Source: Helcococcus massiliensis
Lineage (GTDB): Bacteria > Bacillota > Clostridia > Tissierellales > Peptoniphilaceae
DNA: 64,000 nucleotides
Direction of reading: 5' to 3'
NCBI RefSeq assembly: GCF_900258485.1
Contig: NZ_OGVE01000003.1
Span: forward strand, 248,001-312,000
Below the pieces are notes generated by a model. That model made no database searches and was not told the DNA's origin. It saw only the letters and a list, made by a program, of their open reading frames with translations. Shown piece after piece: positions 44,434-52,970 of this stretch. Position 1 is the stretch's first letter; each line of letters starts with the position of its first letter. A program made the position numbers and the translations under genes.

Positions 44434-46830
44434 TTAAGCCAACTCTAATTCATTGATAGCTATCTTGTCTGCTCTAGAAATAATTGAAATCATCTTATCC
44501 TTAGATAAGGTATTTTCCAATATTTTTTCAGCTATCAAATCTTCTATTTCGGTCTTTATAGCCCTATCAAGAGGTCTTGCACCATAGCTTTCATCAAAGC
44601 CTAGTTCAGCTATTTTTTCTGCAACCTTTTCGGTATATTTAGCAGAATAACCCATTTCCTCAAGCCTATCAATTAGCTTATCAAGTTTCAATTCTACTAT
44701 CTTCTTGATATCTTCTTTGTTTAATCTGTTGAATACGATTATGTCATCAATTCTATTTAAGAATTCTGGCTTAAAGAGGTTTTTCAATTCTTTATTTACT
44801 ATTTCTTTAGTTTTTTCATAATCTGTTTTCTCTGATTCTTCAGCTGATTCAAAACCTATAGAATTTTTCTTTGATAACATGCTTGCACCAGCATTTGAAG
44901 TCAAGATTACTATGGTGTTTGTAAAGTCAACTTCACGACCTTGGGCATCTGTCAACCTACCCTCATCCAATATTTGAAGCAAGATATTGAATACATCTGG
45001 GTGGGCCTTTTCAATTTCGTCAAATAGGATTACTGAATAAGGGTTTGATCTTACTTTTTCAGTTAATTGACCACCTTCATCATAGCCTACATATCCTGGA
45101 GGTGAACCTATTAGCTTGGCAACTGAGTGTTTTTCCATGTATTCTGACATGTCTATTCTGATTAGTGAATCTTCATCTTCAAATATTTCTTCAGCTATTT
45201 TCTTTGCCAAATATGTTTTACCTACCCCTGTAGGTCCTACGAAAATGAAGGTACCTATTGGACTGTTTGGATCTTTTAGACCAACTCTAGCTCTTTTAAT
45301 AGACTTAGATACTGTGTTTACAGCATCATCTTGACCTATTACTAGTCCCTTAAGATTTTTATCCAAGTCCCTATATCTTTCATTTTCTTCCTGACTTAAT
45401 TTTGTCACAGGCACCTTAGACCACTTAGAAATAATTTCTCTTACCTTATCCAAAGTAATTGTTTCTAGGTAATCAATTGTACCCTCTGCCTCAGAAGCTT
45501 CTTTGGCTTCATTGTATTCAAAGATTTTTCTTTCGATTTCTTGTAGCCTATCTCTTATATAGGCTGCTTTTTCATAATTTTGTGTATTTATAGCTTCTTC
45601 TTTTTCTGCATTTAATCTATCAGCTTCCTTATGCAATTTCACCAACTCTTCAGGCAATTCAAAAGAATCAACCTTTAGATTTGAAGAAGCCTCATCTATA
45701 ACGTCAATAGCCTTGTCAGGTAAAAACCTGTCCACTATATATCTATCTGCTAGTTTTACAGCCTCTTCTATAACTTGGTCTGATATTTTTATCCTGTGGA
45801 ATTTTTCATAAAAAGGTCTTATACCTTTGATAATATTTATGGTCTCTTCAACACTTGGTTCTTCAACCATGATAGGTTGCAATCTTCTTTCTAAGGCATT
45901 TTCCTTTTCAATTATTTGCCTATATTCTGAAATAGTTGTTGCACCAATTATTTTTATATCACCCTTTGTAAGATATGGTTTCATGATATTTGAAGCATCT
46001 AGTGAACCTTCAGAAGATCCAGCTCCTACAATGGTATGGATTTCGTCTATAAATAGGATAACATCATCCATTTCCGCAACTTCTTTTAGGGTATCAGAAA
46101 TCCTTTTTTCAAAGTCACCCCTATATTTGGTTCCCGCAACCATAGATGCCATATCCAAGGATATGATTTTCTTATCTTTTATAATATCTGGTACATCACC
46201 CTCAACTATTTTTTTAGCAAGACCTTCAACTATAGCTGTTTTACCAACACCAGCCTCACCAATTAAGATTGGATTGTTTTTTGTACGTCTAGTTAAAACT
46301 TGGATAATCCTTGAAATTTCTTCTTCCCTACCTATTACACCATCAATTTTTTTAATAGCTTTCCCAGTAAGGTCAATACCAAACTTGCTTAAGTTTGAAT
46401 CTGCATTGTCCCCAAGGCCACCACTTCTATTTTGAACATAGTAGTTTAAAATCATAAATACTTGTTGGGGGTCTACATTGGTATCAACTAAAATATCTTT
46501 CGCGTTAGATTCTGAAGTAAGTAAGTTTAATAAAAGAAGCTCTTCAAAAGTCATATTGTTGTAGTTTTTTCTTTTTAATAAAACAACATCATCAAGTATA
46601 GACTTTAGAAGTTGTGAAGTCCCTTCTATAGTCGAAGATTTATCTTGGTCTGGGGACATTTCAATAAATTCTTTTATAAGCTCATAGTCAGCTCCCGCTG
46701 TAGCTAGGGCCTTTGATTCCAAGCCACCAGTCTTAAGCAGGGCTAAAAGAGCATGCTCTGTATTTACTGTTTTGGCTCTTAAATCCCTAGCCTCATCAGT
46801 AATTTTTATCATCAGTTTTCTCATATTCAT
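44434..46830 (-). CDS. clpC: ClpC-type AAA+ unfoldase of the Clp protease
   Basis: 798 residues. Two N-terminal repeats (about 1-145), AAA-1 with 'GEAGVGKTAIVEGL' (about 192), a middle domain carrying a UVR-like motif ('YEKAAYIRDRLQEIERK', about 405), AAA-2 with 'GPTGVGKTYLAKKI' (about 530) and the ClpP-binding IGF loop ('KKNSIGFESA', about 650). It unfolds substrates for ClpP. In bacilli ClpC needs an adaptor such as MecA or McsB; none is seen here apart from McsA. ATGA overlap with mcsA. Confidence 0.96.
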   Translation of the reverse strand: MNMRKLMIKITDEARDLRAKTVNTEHALLALLKTGGLESKALATAGADYELIKEFIEMSPDQDKSSTIEGTSQLLKSILDDVVLLKRKNYNNMTFEELLLLNLLTSESNAKDILVDTNVDPQQVFMILNYYVQNRSGGLGDNADSNLSKFGIDLTGKAIKKIDGVIGREEEISRIIQVLTRRTKNNPILIGEAGVGKTAIVEGLAKKIVEGDVPDIIKDKKIISLDMASMVAGTKYRGDFEKRISDTLKEVAEMDDVILFIDEIHTIVGAGSSEGSLDASNIMKPYLTKGDIKIIGATTISEYRQIIEKENALERRLQPIMVEEPSVEETINIIKGIRPFYEKFHRIKISDQVIEEAVKLADRYIVDRFLPDKAIDVIDEASSNLKVDSFELPEELVKLHKEADRLNAEKEEAINTQNYEKAAYIRDRLQEIERKIFEYNEAKEASEAEGTIDYLETITLDKVREIISKWSKVPVTKLSQEENERYRDLDKNLKGLVIGQDDAVNTVSKSIKRARVGLKDPNSPIGTFIFVGPTGVGKTYLAKKIAEEIFEDEDSLIRIDMSEYMEKHSVAKLIGSPPGYVGYDEGGQLTEKVRSNPYSVILFDEIEKAHPDVFNILLQILDEGRLTDAQGREVDFTNTIVILTSNAGASMLSKKNSIGFESAEESEKTDYEKTKEIVNKELKNLFKPEFLNRIDDIIVFNRLNKEDIKKIVELKLDKLIDRLEEMGYSAKYTEKVAEKIAELGFDESYGARPLDRAIKTEIEDLIAEKILENTLSKDKMISIISRADKIAINELELA

Positions 46831-47471
46831 GAACTTTCACCTTCTTTTTCTAATTTACGTATAATCATTATTTTCTTATTCATGGCACGAAGCTCATCTC
46901 TAGCCCCTGCTGCCTTCATGTATTCTTCCTCTTCTATATGCTTGAACAATTCATTTCTCTTTTTATCAATTGATTTTTGAATCATCTTTACTTGTCTTTC
47001 CAAGCTACTTTCATTTGAAGAATAATATTCCCTATTTAAATCCTCAGTCTTTCCAAAAGTTTCAAATGGATTATATTTTGCATTATCTTTTTTAGCAAAG
47101 TCTGACCTTCTATCTTCTGCCATCTTGTTGAAAATATCTTCTATATTGGCATCTGAAAAATCAAAATTTTGCTTAGTAAAGTCCATTTGATTTGATTTGA
47201 ATTTATCCATATCTATTTCGCTCATATCAACATCTTCTAAAAATGTAGATAAGAAGGTATTAAATTCTTCCTTGTTGTTTTGCATAAAATCAAACATTTG
47301 CTTTTGAATTTTTTCTGGATCTATATTACCATCTTCATCTTGGATATTTTCCATCATGGCTTCAGTTTGTTCCCTATAGCAATCCATGCAGATGCTTAAT
47401 TTCTTCATTTCTCCATTAATCATCATATAGACTTCCATATCAGCATCTTGTCCACAATTAAAACATTGCAT
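46827..47471 (-). CDS. mcsA: McsA-like zinc/UVR-motif protein
   Basis: 214 residues. N-terminal CFNCG ... CMDCY zinc-binding pair (residues 3-30) and a C-terminal UVR motif ('KRNELFKHIEEEEYMKAAGARDELRAM'). In bacilli McsA activates the arginine kinase McsB and modulates CtsR. The middle region (about 55-150) is longer and more acidic than usual. It lies between ctsR (9-base gap) and clpC (ATGA overlap); mcsB, normally next, is absent. Confidence 0.88.
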   Translation of the reverse strand: MQCFNCGQDADMEVYMMINGEMKKLSICMDCYREQTEAMMENIQDEDGNIDPEKIQKQMFDFMQNNKEEFNTFLSTFLEDVDMSEIDMDKFKSNQMDFTKQNFDFSDANIEDIFNKMAEDRRSDFAKKDNAKYNPFETFGKTEDLNREYYSSNESSLERQVKMIQKSIDKKRNELFKHIEEEEYMKAAGARDELRAMNKKIMIIRKLEKEGESS

Positions 47472-47480
47472 AATTACCTC

Positions 47481-47939
47481 CTATCTTAGTAGGGCTAGCA
47501 AGATATTTTTGAAAATATCTGCCCTCAACTTATTTCTATCTTTCATATCTACATGAGCTAGGGCATTGTCATCTAAGCTATGGATAATGATAAAGGCTTC
47601 ACTTTCGCTTAAGACCTCATCATCCACCAAAGACCTAACTACATGTTTTACTTTATCTAGGGTAATGGTATCTTTTATAACTTCGTTAAGAATATTATTA
47701 ATTAACTCATTTTCACTTAATTCTAACTTTATTATCTTTATATACCCACCACCGCCTCTTCTACTCTCTACATAATATCCTTTATAAGGAGTAAATCTAG
47801 TAGTTAAAACATAATTTATTTGTGATGGGGCGCAATTAAACTTTTGGGCTAGCTCATTTCTACCTATCTCTATAAATTCTATATCTTCACTTGCTAGCAT
47901 TTCCAAGAGAAATTGCTCAATACGTGTTGTTAGTCCCAC
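47481..47939 (-). CDS. ctsR: CtsR heat-shock repressor
   Basis: 152 residues. Winged helix-turn-helix with 'NELAQKFNCAPSQINYVLTTRF' and the glycine-rich wing RRGGGGYIKI (residues about 59-68), whose tip arginine and glycines sense heat in bacilli, followed by a helical dimer domain. The start is GTG, with GAGG 5 bases upstream. It should repress its own operon through the boxes upstream. Confidence 0.95.
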   Translation of the reverse strand: MGLTTRIEQFLLEMLASEDIEFIEIGRNELAQKFNCAPSQINYVLTTRFTPYKGYYVESRRGGGGYIKIIKLELSENELINNILNEVIKDTITLDKVKHVVRSLVDDEVLSESEAFIIIHSLDDNALAHVDMKDRNKLRADIFKNILLALLR

Positions 47940-47954
47940 TTCTTCCTCTTTCTA

Positions 47955-48040
47955 TTTTACCTTCTTTGACTTTCTAAATAAAAAATAAGGTAGACCTAGT
48001 CTACTAAATAAATTTTACCATCTTTTACCTTTCTTGTAAA
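47955..48040 (-). promoter_or_regulatory. ctsR operon promoter with two CtsR-box-like sites
   Basis: TTTACA (48040-48035) and TAAAAT (48017-48012), 17-base spacer. The CtsR operator is a tandem heptad (A/G)GTCAAA-NAN-GGTCAAA. Here GGTAAAA-GAT-GGTAAAA lies at 48029-48013, covering the spacer and -10, and AGTCAAA-GAA-GGTAAAA at 47971-47955, just before the GTG. The spacing and NAN rule fit; three of four heptads have A in place of C. A perfect palindrome GTAGAC-CTA-GTCTAC lies between them (47990-48004). Confidence 0.7.
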
Positions 48041-48170
48041 GTCTGGAGCTGATATGTTGAAAAACATTGAACAAAAAGAAGAACTAATGCCTCCAAGCTA
48101 ATTATGTATAAGCTATAGGGGATCAGTTCACTTAAGCAGTTATTCTATAGTTTTGTATCTGTATTTCCAT

Positions 48171-49208
48171 TCATCGACTAATCTTATATAAGATTTCATT
48201 AAATATATAATCTTTATAAAATACAGGATAATCGTAATAATAGATGTATTTTTTTAAATCATTAATTTTCTCTCTACCTATTAGGTAATTTTGAAAATGA
48301 ATTAAGGAATTTTTAGTTTTTATTAAATCAATAATTGATTCATTTTCTAGATCTATTATCTCTTTTATCTCTTTTCTTGTGTAATCATAACTATAATCCA
48401 AGTATGATTCTTCATCATATTTTTTTCCTAAAATTCCTATTAAATAGTAAATATTTTTTACTTTTACATCTTCCATTAAAGTAATATTATTTTCTCTTAT
48501 TAAAACCCTTTTTATAATATCGTCAAGGTATTTTATATCAATTAATTTTACCTCTTCTACAATGGCGTTTTTATTAAGCGAAATTAATATATCAAGTAAA
48601 TATTCTTCATTAAGCTCCCTAGTTTTCAATAAATCACTGGCTATAAAATAATTATTTTCTTTAATGTAAAAAAAAGAAAGTAGTTTTTCTATAATTTCAT
48701 TTCTTCTATAAACTATAAATAGTGAATTATATTGAATATCTTCGTATATAAAACTTGGTAAAATCATCCCTGATATTAAAATTATTACTTCTTTTAATAT
48801 AAATATATCCATTCTATTTAATAAAAATATTAAAATAATAGCTGCTATAAATTTAGAAACATATTCAATATAAATTAATTCTAAAACTTTTTTATCTAAG
48901 TTGTTTTCTATATTAACAAATAAATTTCCTGAAAGTTTATTAAAATATAATTCACTTTTATATAGTAATTTAATAGGAGCAAACTTAATTTTCCCATCAT
49001 AAGAAAAGGGATATAATATTAAATAGTTAATCTTTTTATTGATGATTATATAAATAAAAATTTCTAGCAATGCTTGTGTATAGTATAAAAATAATAGCAT
49101 TAAAATAAGCAAACTAAATCCGAATCTCAAATTATACTTATTTAATAATGCTAGTGCTATATAGCAAAAAGTTATTGATAGAATAGATGCTTTTACTTTA
49201 CTTTTCAT
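48171..49208 (-). CDS. Multi-pass membrane protein paired with double-glycine peptide A
   Basis: 345 residues. About five to six membrane segments in residues 8-165, then a long charged cytosolic helical region (about 170-345) rich in Tyr, Ile, Glu. No HExxH or other catalytic motif. I do not recognise the family. The ATG shares one base with the stop of the peptide gene at 49208 (TAATG), so both are translated together, and the same arrangement is repeated for the other peptides in the island. A self-immunity role is inferred from that position. It is the last gene of the leftward cluster; no clear terminator follows. Confidence 0.75.
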   Translation of the reverse strand: MKSKVKASILSITFCYIALALLNKYNLRFGFSLLILMLLFLYYTQALLEIFIYIIINKKINYLILYPFSYDGKIKFAPIKLLYKSELYFNKLSGNLFVNIENNLDKKVLELIYIEYVSKFIAAIILIFLLNRMDIFILKEVIILISGMILPSFIYEDIQYNSLFIVYRRNEIIEKLLSFFYIKENNYFIASDLLKTRELNEEYLLDILISLNKNAIVEEVKLIDIKYLDDIIKRVLIRENNITLMEDVKVKNIYYLIGILGKKYDEESYLDYSYDYTRKEIKEIIDLENESIIDLIKTKNSLIHFQNYLIGREKINDLKKYIYYYDYPVFYKDYIFNEILYKISR

Positions 49209-49531
49209 TAGTAAAACAATCTTTTATTCCAAACTACCCACAGTCCAACCGTTGAAGCCATAACAGCCGCACCTATTACAATCGGATTTCCTGATAGTGC
49301 TGATATTTTCGCAGTAAGACTTGGAAAAAATATTGACGCTTGTTTCCATGTCATTTTAGCTAATTGTGCATTCGAAGGTATACCTGCCATCATTCTATTT
49401 GCATATGAAATTCCCATTTTTGTTAAAATTCCGTTTATGTTATTGGCGAAATTTTTTGCATCTCCACCTTCCAAATACACCATCTCTTCTTGTTCTATCT
49501 CTAAATAATTTTGTGGTAATACTAATTCCAT
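49208..49531 (-). CDS. Double-glycine leader peptide A (bacteriocin-like precursor)
   Basis: 107 residues. The leader (residues 1-23, MELVLPQNYLEI...YLEGG) ends in GG, the cut site of C39 peptidases such as the exporter at 53.6 kb. The 84-residue core has no cysteine, is rich in Ala/Gly/Ile and contains a hydrophobic helix near the end ('IVIGAAVMASTVGLWVVW'). This fits an unmodified class II-type bacteriocin, larger than most. SD AGGAGG 5 bases before the ATG is shared with the other three precursors. Confidence 0.82.
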   Translation of the reverse strand: MELVLPQNYLEIEQEEMVYLEGGDAKNFANNINGILTKMGISYANRMMAGIPSNAQLAKMTWKQASIFFPSLTAKISALSGNPIVIGAAVMASTVGLWVVWNKRLFY

Positions 49532-49583
49532 ATCTTCCTCCTTTTTAATTTAATAGTTTATAAATTTATATTTTTTAACTGTA

Positions 49584-49763
49584 CTATTTTTTCAATTCAA
49601 ATATGAGCAATGCAATCAGAAATAATAAAACTAATACTATATTCGCAATTAGCAGCATTTTTCTTATATTAACATCAAAACTTTTATAAAATAAAAATGT
49701 AAAAGATGAGATGCACATTATTAATATAAATGAATAGAATAATATTTTTTCAAACGCCTTCAT
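49584..49763 (-). CDS. Small membrane protein paired with peptide B
   Basis: 59 residues from ATG 49763 (a GTG at 49775 overlapping the stop of peptide B is the alternative). Two membrane helices (about 6-28 and 33-55) and a lysine end. No known family. By position a candidate immunity protein for peptide B. Confidence 0.7.
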   Translation of the reverse strand: MKAFEKILFYSFILIMCISSFTFLFYKSFDVNIRKMLLIANIVLVLLFLIALLIFELKK

Positions 49764-49768
49764 TTTAA

Positions 49769-50143
49769 TCACCAAAACCAGTTAAGTCTGTTATTATTCG
49801 GATTAAGATCATAGCTATCCCATAAATTAGCAACTACATCTCCTACACTCATCCAACCTGAAAATTTTAATAAATTTCCAACTATCGTTCCTGTTATATA
49901 ATTAGCAGCTCTTACTCCAAGCCATTTTTTAGTTACATTGAATATTTCGTTTTTTACAATAGTTTTTCCATTTCTAGCAATATATCCTCTGAGTAAACTT
50001 ATTGTTCCACCACCAAGTAAAGCATTAAAAGCCATATTTATAGGTGCACTTACAACCCATTTGTATAAACTTAATCCCCCTTCCAAATACACCATCTCTT
50101 CTTGTTCTATCTCTACATAATTTTGCGGCAATACCAATTCCAT
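49769..50143 (-). CDS. Double-glycine leader peptide B (bacteriocin-like precursor)
   Basis: 124 residues; leader MELVLPQNYVEI...YLEGG (1-23), differing from peptide A by one residue. The 101-residue core has no cysteine, a glycine-rich hydrophobic stretch near the start ('FNALLGGGTISLLRGYIA'), basic residues in the middle and an Asn/Trp-rich end (LNWFW). The core is unrelated to peptides A, C and D. Same SD and upstream sequence as the others. Confidence 0.82.
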   Translation of the reverse strand: MELVLPQNYVEIEQEEMVYLEGGLSLYKWVVSAPINMAFNALLGGGTISLLRGYIARNGKTIVKNEIFNVTKKWLGVRAANYITGTIVGNLLKFSGWMSVGDVVANLWDSYDLNPNNNRLNWFW

Positions 50144-50187
50144 ATTTTTCTCCTTTTTAATTTAATGCTTAATATTTGTTCTTGTTG

Positions 50188-51477
50188 CTACTTTGATTTA
50201 AATCTCAACTTTTCTAAAAAATAATCTAAGTAACTTTCTTTATCATATATAATCCTAGCTTCAACAGGCATAGAAATTAATAAAGAAATTTCATCTCCCC
50301 CTTTTTTTAACTTTTTGTCTTTAACTTCTATAGTAGCTTTATAAAAGCTACTATTTCCTTCTTGTGATTGTGTAGTAACTAATCCATTTTCTATTGATTT
50401 TATTTTTCCTTTTAATGTCCCATACTTATATTCATTAACTCCTATTAATGAAAGATCTACATCTTGTCCAATTTTCACTTTAGAAATATCAAATAAATTT
50501 ATTAAGGCCTCAATATGATAATTATTTTCTTTAAGTTCAGAAATTTCAGCTAGAGTTTGATTTATTTGTATATTAACTCCTTCTTTTATAGGATTTATAT
50601 AATGAATATATCCGGATTTGGGAGCTAGTATTTCATAATTTTGGTCTCTTTTTTCTAAAACTGATATATTCATTTTTATCTCGGCATCTATTTTTTCAAT
50701 ATTCTTAAGGTCATTTCCAATTTCATTAATAAACTGAAAATAGATTTGCTTGGATTGACTTGGGCTATTACTGTTTTGTCTTTCTAATTGAGCTATTTCT
50801 TCTTTTAAACTTTGTATTTCAGATTCTAAAGACTCTATATTTGTTTTATATTCTTGATATTGTGCTTCTAGATCTGACTCTTTATGAATATCATTGTTTC
50901 TAGCTAGTTTTTTTAATTTATTTGATAAATAATCTTTCTCGAAAGTCTTTTCATTAATCTTATTTTCTTTCTTTTTTATATCTTGAATGGTAAAAGCTTG
51001 ATTCTTCTTTTCAGTCTCCATAGCTTGCAAATAGTATTCTACTTTACCATAATATTCTTGCTCGGTGCCTAAATCTTTTAAGTGATTTTTATTTTCATCT
51101 AATGATTTTCTATATCTATCTAAAAGTTTTCTTTTTTCAATATTTTTATCTAAAACTTTTTCATATTCTTTTCTTTGAGTGTTTTCTTCTCCATTTGATA
51201 TGCCCAAAATGAGAGTCCCTTCTTTTACCCAGTCTCCCTCTTTTGCTATAATTTTTTTAACTGTCCCATTAATATTAGAGGAAACATAAGATATATCCTT
51301 ATCAGAAACTTGTCCATTTGCCCTTACTATATAGGTTTTTCTAACTTTGCTTGAAATAAATACAAATAATATTAATAAAAATAAAGCAAAGTAAATAAGA
51401 ATAGTCATAAACTTAGCTGGCTTTTTATCAAAAAATATTCTTGAATTTTTTAATTTTTCTTTATTGTATAATTTCAT
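50188..51477 (-). CDS. HlyD-family membrane-fusion/adaptor protein for peptide export
   Basis: 429 residues. One N-terminal membrane anchor (about 26-45), a biotinyl-lipoyl-like strand ('INGTVKKIIAKEGDWVKEGTLIL', about 70-92), a long coiled coil (about 100-265), the second lipoyl half ('ILAPKSGYIHYINPIKEGVNI') and a beta-barrel end. Partners of C39-peptidase exporters have this build. ATGA overlap with the 155-residue gene upstream. Confidence 0.9.
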   Translation of the reverse strand: MKLYNKEKLKNSRIFFDKKPAKFMTILIYFALFLLILFVFISSKVRKTYIVRANGQVSDKDISYVSSNINGTVKKIIAKEGDWVKEGTLILGISNGEENTQRKEYEKVLDKNIEKRKLLDRYRKSLDENKNHLKDLGTEQEYYGKVEYYLQAMETEKKNQAFTIQDIKKKENKINEKTFEKDYLSNKLKKLARNNDIHKESDLEAQYQEYKTNIESLESEIQSLKEEIAQLERQNSNSPSQSKQIYFQFINEIGNDLKNIEKIDAEIKMNISVLEKRDQNYEILAPKSGYIHYINPIKEGVNIQINQTLAEISELKENNYHIEALINLFDISKVKIGQDVDLSLIGVNEYKYGTLKGKIKSIENGLVTTQSQEGNSSFYKATIEVKDKKLKKGGDEISLLISMPVEARIIYDKESYLDYFLEKLRFKSK

Positions 51478-51941
51478 ATCATTTTTACCGGTTTAAATAT
51501 ATCCATAACAATATGATCTTCCGACTCCTCTATAGAAACCATATAAATATCACCTCTTGTTATGATGTCTTCTTCGTATTCATATATTTCTAGTTTATTA
51601 AAAGCTAATTGTAAATACTCTGGTTTACCTTCATATCTAATATATAAACAATACTCGACAACAACTTCATCTAATACATTAAATTGATTTTTATACTGTT
51701 TATAATCGTGAGCTTGAATATACAAATCATAATCTGATGTGATGTCTCCATTTTCAGAAATTTTTACACCTTTATTTCTTATGATTAAAGGCCCAAAGGT
51801 TTGAGCCTTCAAAATCTGAATATTGTTATAGAATTTATTAATTTCAATATCAAGATTTTCAAATGGAATTAAGTCCAAAGTCTTATTAATTACTTTCTTT
51901 AGTATTAATTTTTTATTTTGCTTTACCACTAATCTTGGCAT
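51474..51941 (-). CDS. Protein of unknown function (155 aa) with GyrI-like/effector-binding features
   Basis: 155 residues, soluble. Segments 'FGPLIIRNKGV', 'VEYCLYIRYEGKPEYLQLAFNKLEIYEYE' and a terminal 'EESEDHIVMDIFKPV' resemble the GyrI-like or DUF5085-type fold, but I cannot be certain. Such domains bind small molecules or proteins. It overlaps the HlyD gene start by 4 bases, so it is a fixed part of the export unit, perhaps a chaperone or accessory for the precursors. SD AGGAGG. Confidence 0.6.
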   Translation of the reverse strand: MPRLVVKQNKKLILKKVINKTLDLIPFENLDIEINKFYNNIQILKAQTFGPLIIRNKGVKISENGDITSDYDLYIQAHDYKQYKNQFNVLDEVVVEYCLYIRYEGKPEYLQLAFNKLEIYEYEEDIITRGDIYMVSIEESEDHIVMDIFKPVKMI

Positions 51942-51976
51942 TATTTTCCTCCTTCAAATCGGGGTTAAAGCTAAAG

Positions 51977-52012
51977 TTTGACGTCCTTAAAAGTATTATT
52001 AAGCACGTCAAA
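51977..52012 (-). other. Strong intercistronic stem-loop in the peptide-export operon
   Basis: TTTGACGT-x-CTTAA, 8-base loop, TTAAG-x-ACGTCAAA: 13 paired bases with one mismatch. It lies between the small partner gene of peptide C and the 155-residue gene. No T-run follows, so it is either a processing or stability element, a weak attenuator, or an operator. Confidence 0.6.
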
Positions 52013-52027
52013 ACAATTGCTTTAAAA

Positions 52028-52189
52028 TTAAGTTTTAATCCTATTTATCTGTAAAAAAATAAATATTTGTAAAACTATTAAAAAAAATAAAGTATATTCA
52101 AATAATGTTAATTTAGAAATTCCTAATCTATAAATGATTAATATTGCTATCAATATTATCGATAATATACTAAATATTTTTTTAATCAT
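52028..52189 (-). CDS. Small membrane protein (53 aa) paired with peptide C
   Basis: ATG at 52189, one base after the TAA of peptide C, stop at 52028. Hydrophobic almost throughout (residues 5-20 and 29-47), with IIYRLGISKLT in the middle and a basic end. Its homologue at 19815-19967 heads the ABC exporter/rsgA operon. By position a candidate immunity protein. Confidence 0.8.
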   Translation of the reverse strand: MIKKIFSILSIILIAILIIYRLGISKLTLFEYTLFFLIVLQIFIFLQINRIKT

Positions 52190-52190
52190 T

Positions 52191-52505
52191 TTAAAAAATA
52201 TCCCGTGTTCCTAGTGCAAAAATAACAGCAGCACCAAGACCTAATGTTCCTACTTTAGCCCATGAAGGCAATAATATAAAAGCAGCCTTGGCACTAGTTC
52301 CCGTTTTAGCAACCAATGACCAAAATCCTATACCAGGATTATTCTTTATAACATTTTTTATAAAATTTGCTGTGCCAGCCATACCTGCAACAGCAGCTAA
52401 TCCTGTAAGATTTTTTAATACCTGTTTAGTACTCCATCCCCCATCCAAATACATCATCTCTTCTTGTTCTATCTCTACATAATTTTGTGGTAATACTAAT
52501 TCCAT
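52191..52505 (-). CDS. Double-glycine leader peptide C (bacteriocin-like precursor)
   Basis: 104 residues; leader MELVLPQNYVEI...YLDGG, identical to peptide D. The 81-residue core starts WSTKQVLKN, has no cysteine, and contains two glycine/alanine helices ('LTGLAAVAGMAGTANF' and 'AKVGTLGLGAAVIFAL') with GxxxG-like spacing. SD AGGAGG. The sequence upstream is a copy of the 3' end of the exporter gene (see repeat at 52503-52592). Confidence 0.82.
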   Translation of the reverse strand: MELVLPQNYVEIEQEEMMYLDGGWSTKQVLKNLTGLAAVAGMAGTANFIKNVIKNNPGIGFWSLVAKTGTSAKAAFILLPSWAKVGTLGLGAAVIFALGTRDIF

Positions 52506-52592
52506 ATCTTCCTCCTTGGATAATATTATTTTTTATGATATTGATATTCTTATATGTAGATTATTATTTCAAAATCATTTACTTTTATTTTT
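52503..52592 (-). repeat. Duplicated exporter 3' end and leader region upstream of peptide C (matches 53565-53660)
   Basis: On the minus strand both places read AATGATT(T/C)TGAAATAATAA, then a stop TAAGAAT(A/G)TCA, ATATCATAAA(A/G)AATAAT and AGGAGGAAGATATGG. In the 53.6 kb copy this is the end of the C39 exporter (...NDSEIITYM-stop); in the 52.5 kb copy only the last dozen codons remain (...NDFEIIIYI-stop). It shows that the peptide C unit came by duplication of a segment beginning in the exporter gene. The rest of 52593-52739 holds no supported gene. Confidence 0.75.
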
Positions 52593-52739
52593 TTAATAGT
52601 GCTATTGATATTCTAAGATACATCTAACAATTGAATATCATCTATTTTCCCATTTACTTTTATCGCATAATTCTTTTTATTATAACGTCTCATTAAAACG
52701 CATATTAATTATTTTGTTAAATGATTCTATTAAAAAATA

Positions 52740-52970
52740 TCATTTATTAAATAAATCGAAAGTACTTATAAGTGTAGCTCCGAAAACAGAGCCAAAAATT
52801 ACTTGCATTATTTCATTAAGATCTATTAGTAAAGAAATAATAATTAATAAAATAATAACGGACACGTTAATAATAATTTTATTTTTCTTAAATAGTTTTA
52901 ATACAGTATAACTAATTATTAAAGATATTAAGCCAATAATTAAGTTAGAATATCTTAACCCATCCATCAT
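52740..52970 (-). CDS. Small membrane protein, paralogue of the one at 58215
   Basis: About 76 residues from the ATG at 52970 (52967 also possible; SD AAAGGG). Three membrane helices, with 'YSNLIIGLISLIISYTVLK', 'FKKNKIIIN' and 'MQVIFGSVFGA'. The protein at 58215-58454 is clearly related (YSNLLIGLITLLISYTVLK, FKKNKIIIN, MQIIFGSIFGA). The gene overlaps the end of a broken double-glycine-type core, so it is probably the orphaned partner of that lost peptide. Confidence 0.75.
   Translation of the reverse strand: MMDGLRYSNLIIGLISLIISYTVLKLFKKNKIIINVSVIILLIIISLLIDLNEIMQVIFGSVFGATLISTFDLFNK

Noticed and set aside
48054-48101. 15-codon plus-strand frame MLKNIEQKEELMPPS with a GGAG at good distance
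   Set aside because: Too short to support, overlaps the ctsR promoter region in antisense, and no promoter is visible.
52616-52693. 26-codon minus-strand frame (MRRYNKKNYAIKV...) before peptide C
   Set aside because: No SD, no hydrophobic or leader features; more likely part of the decayed duplicated sequence.
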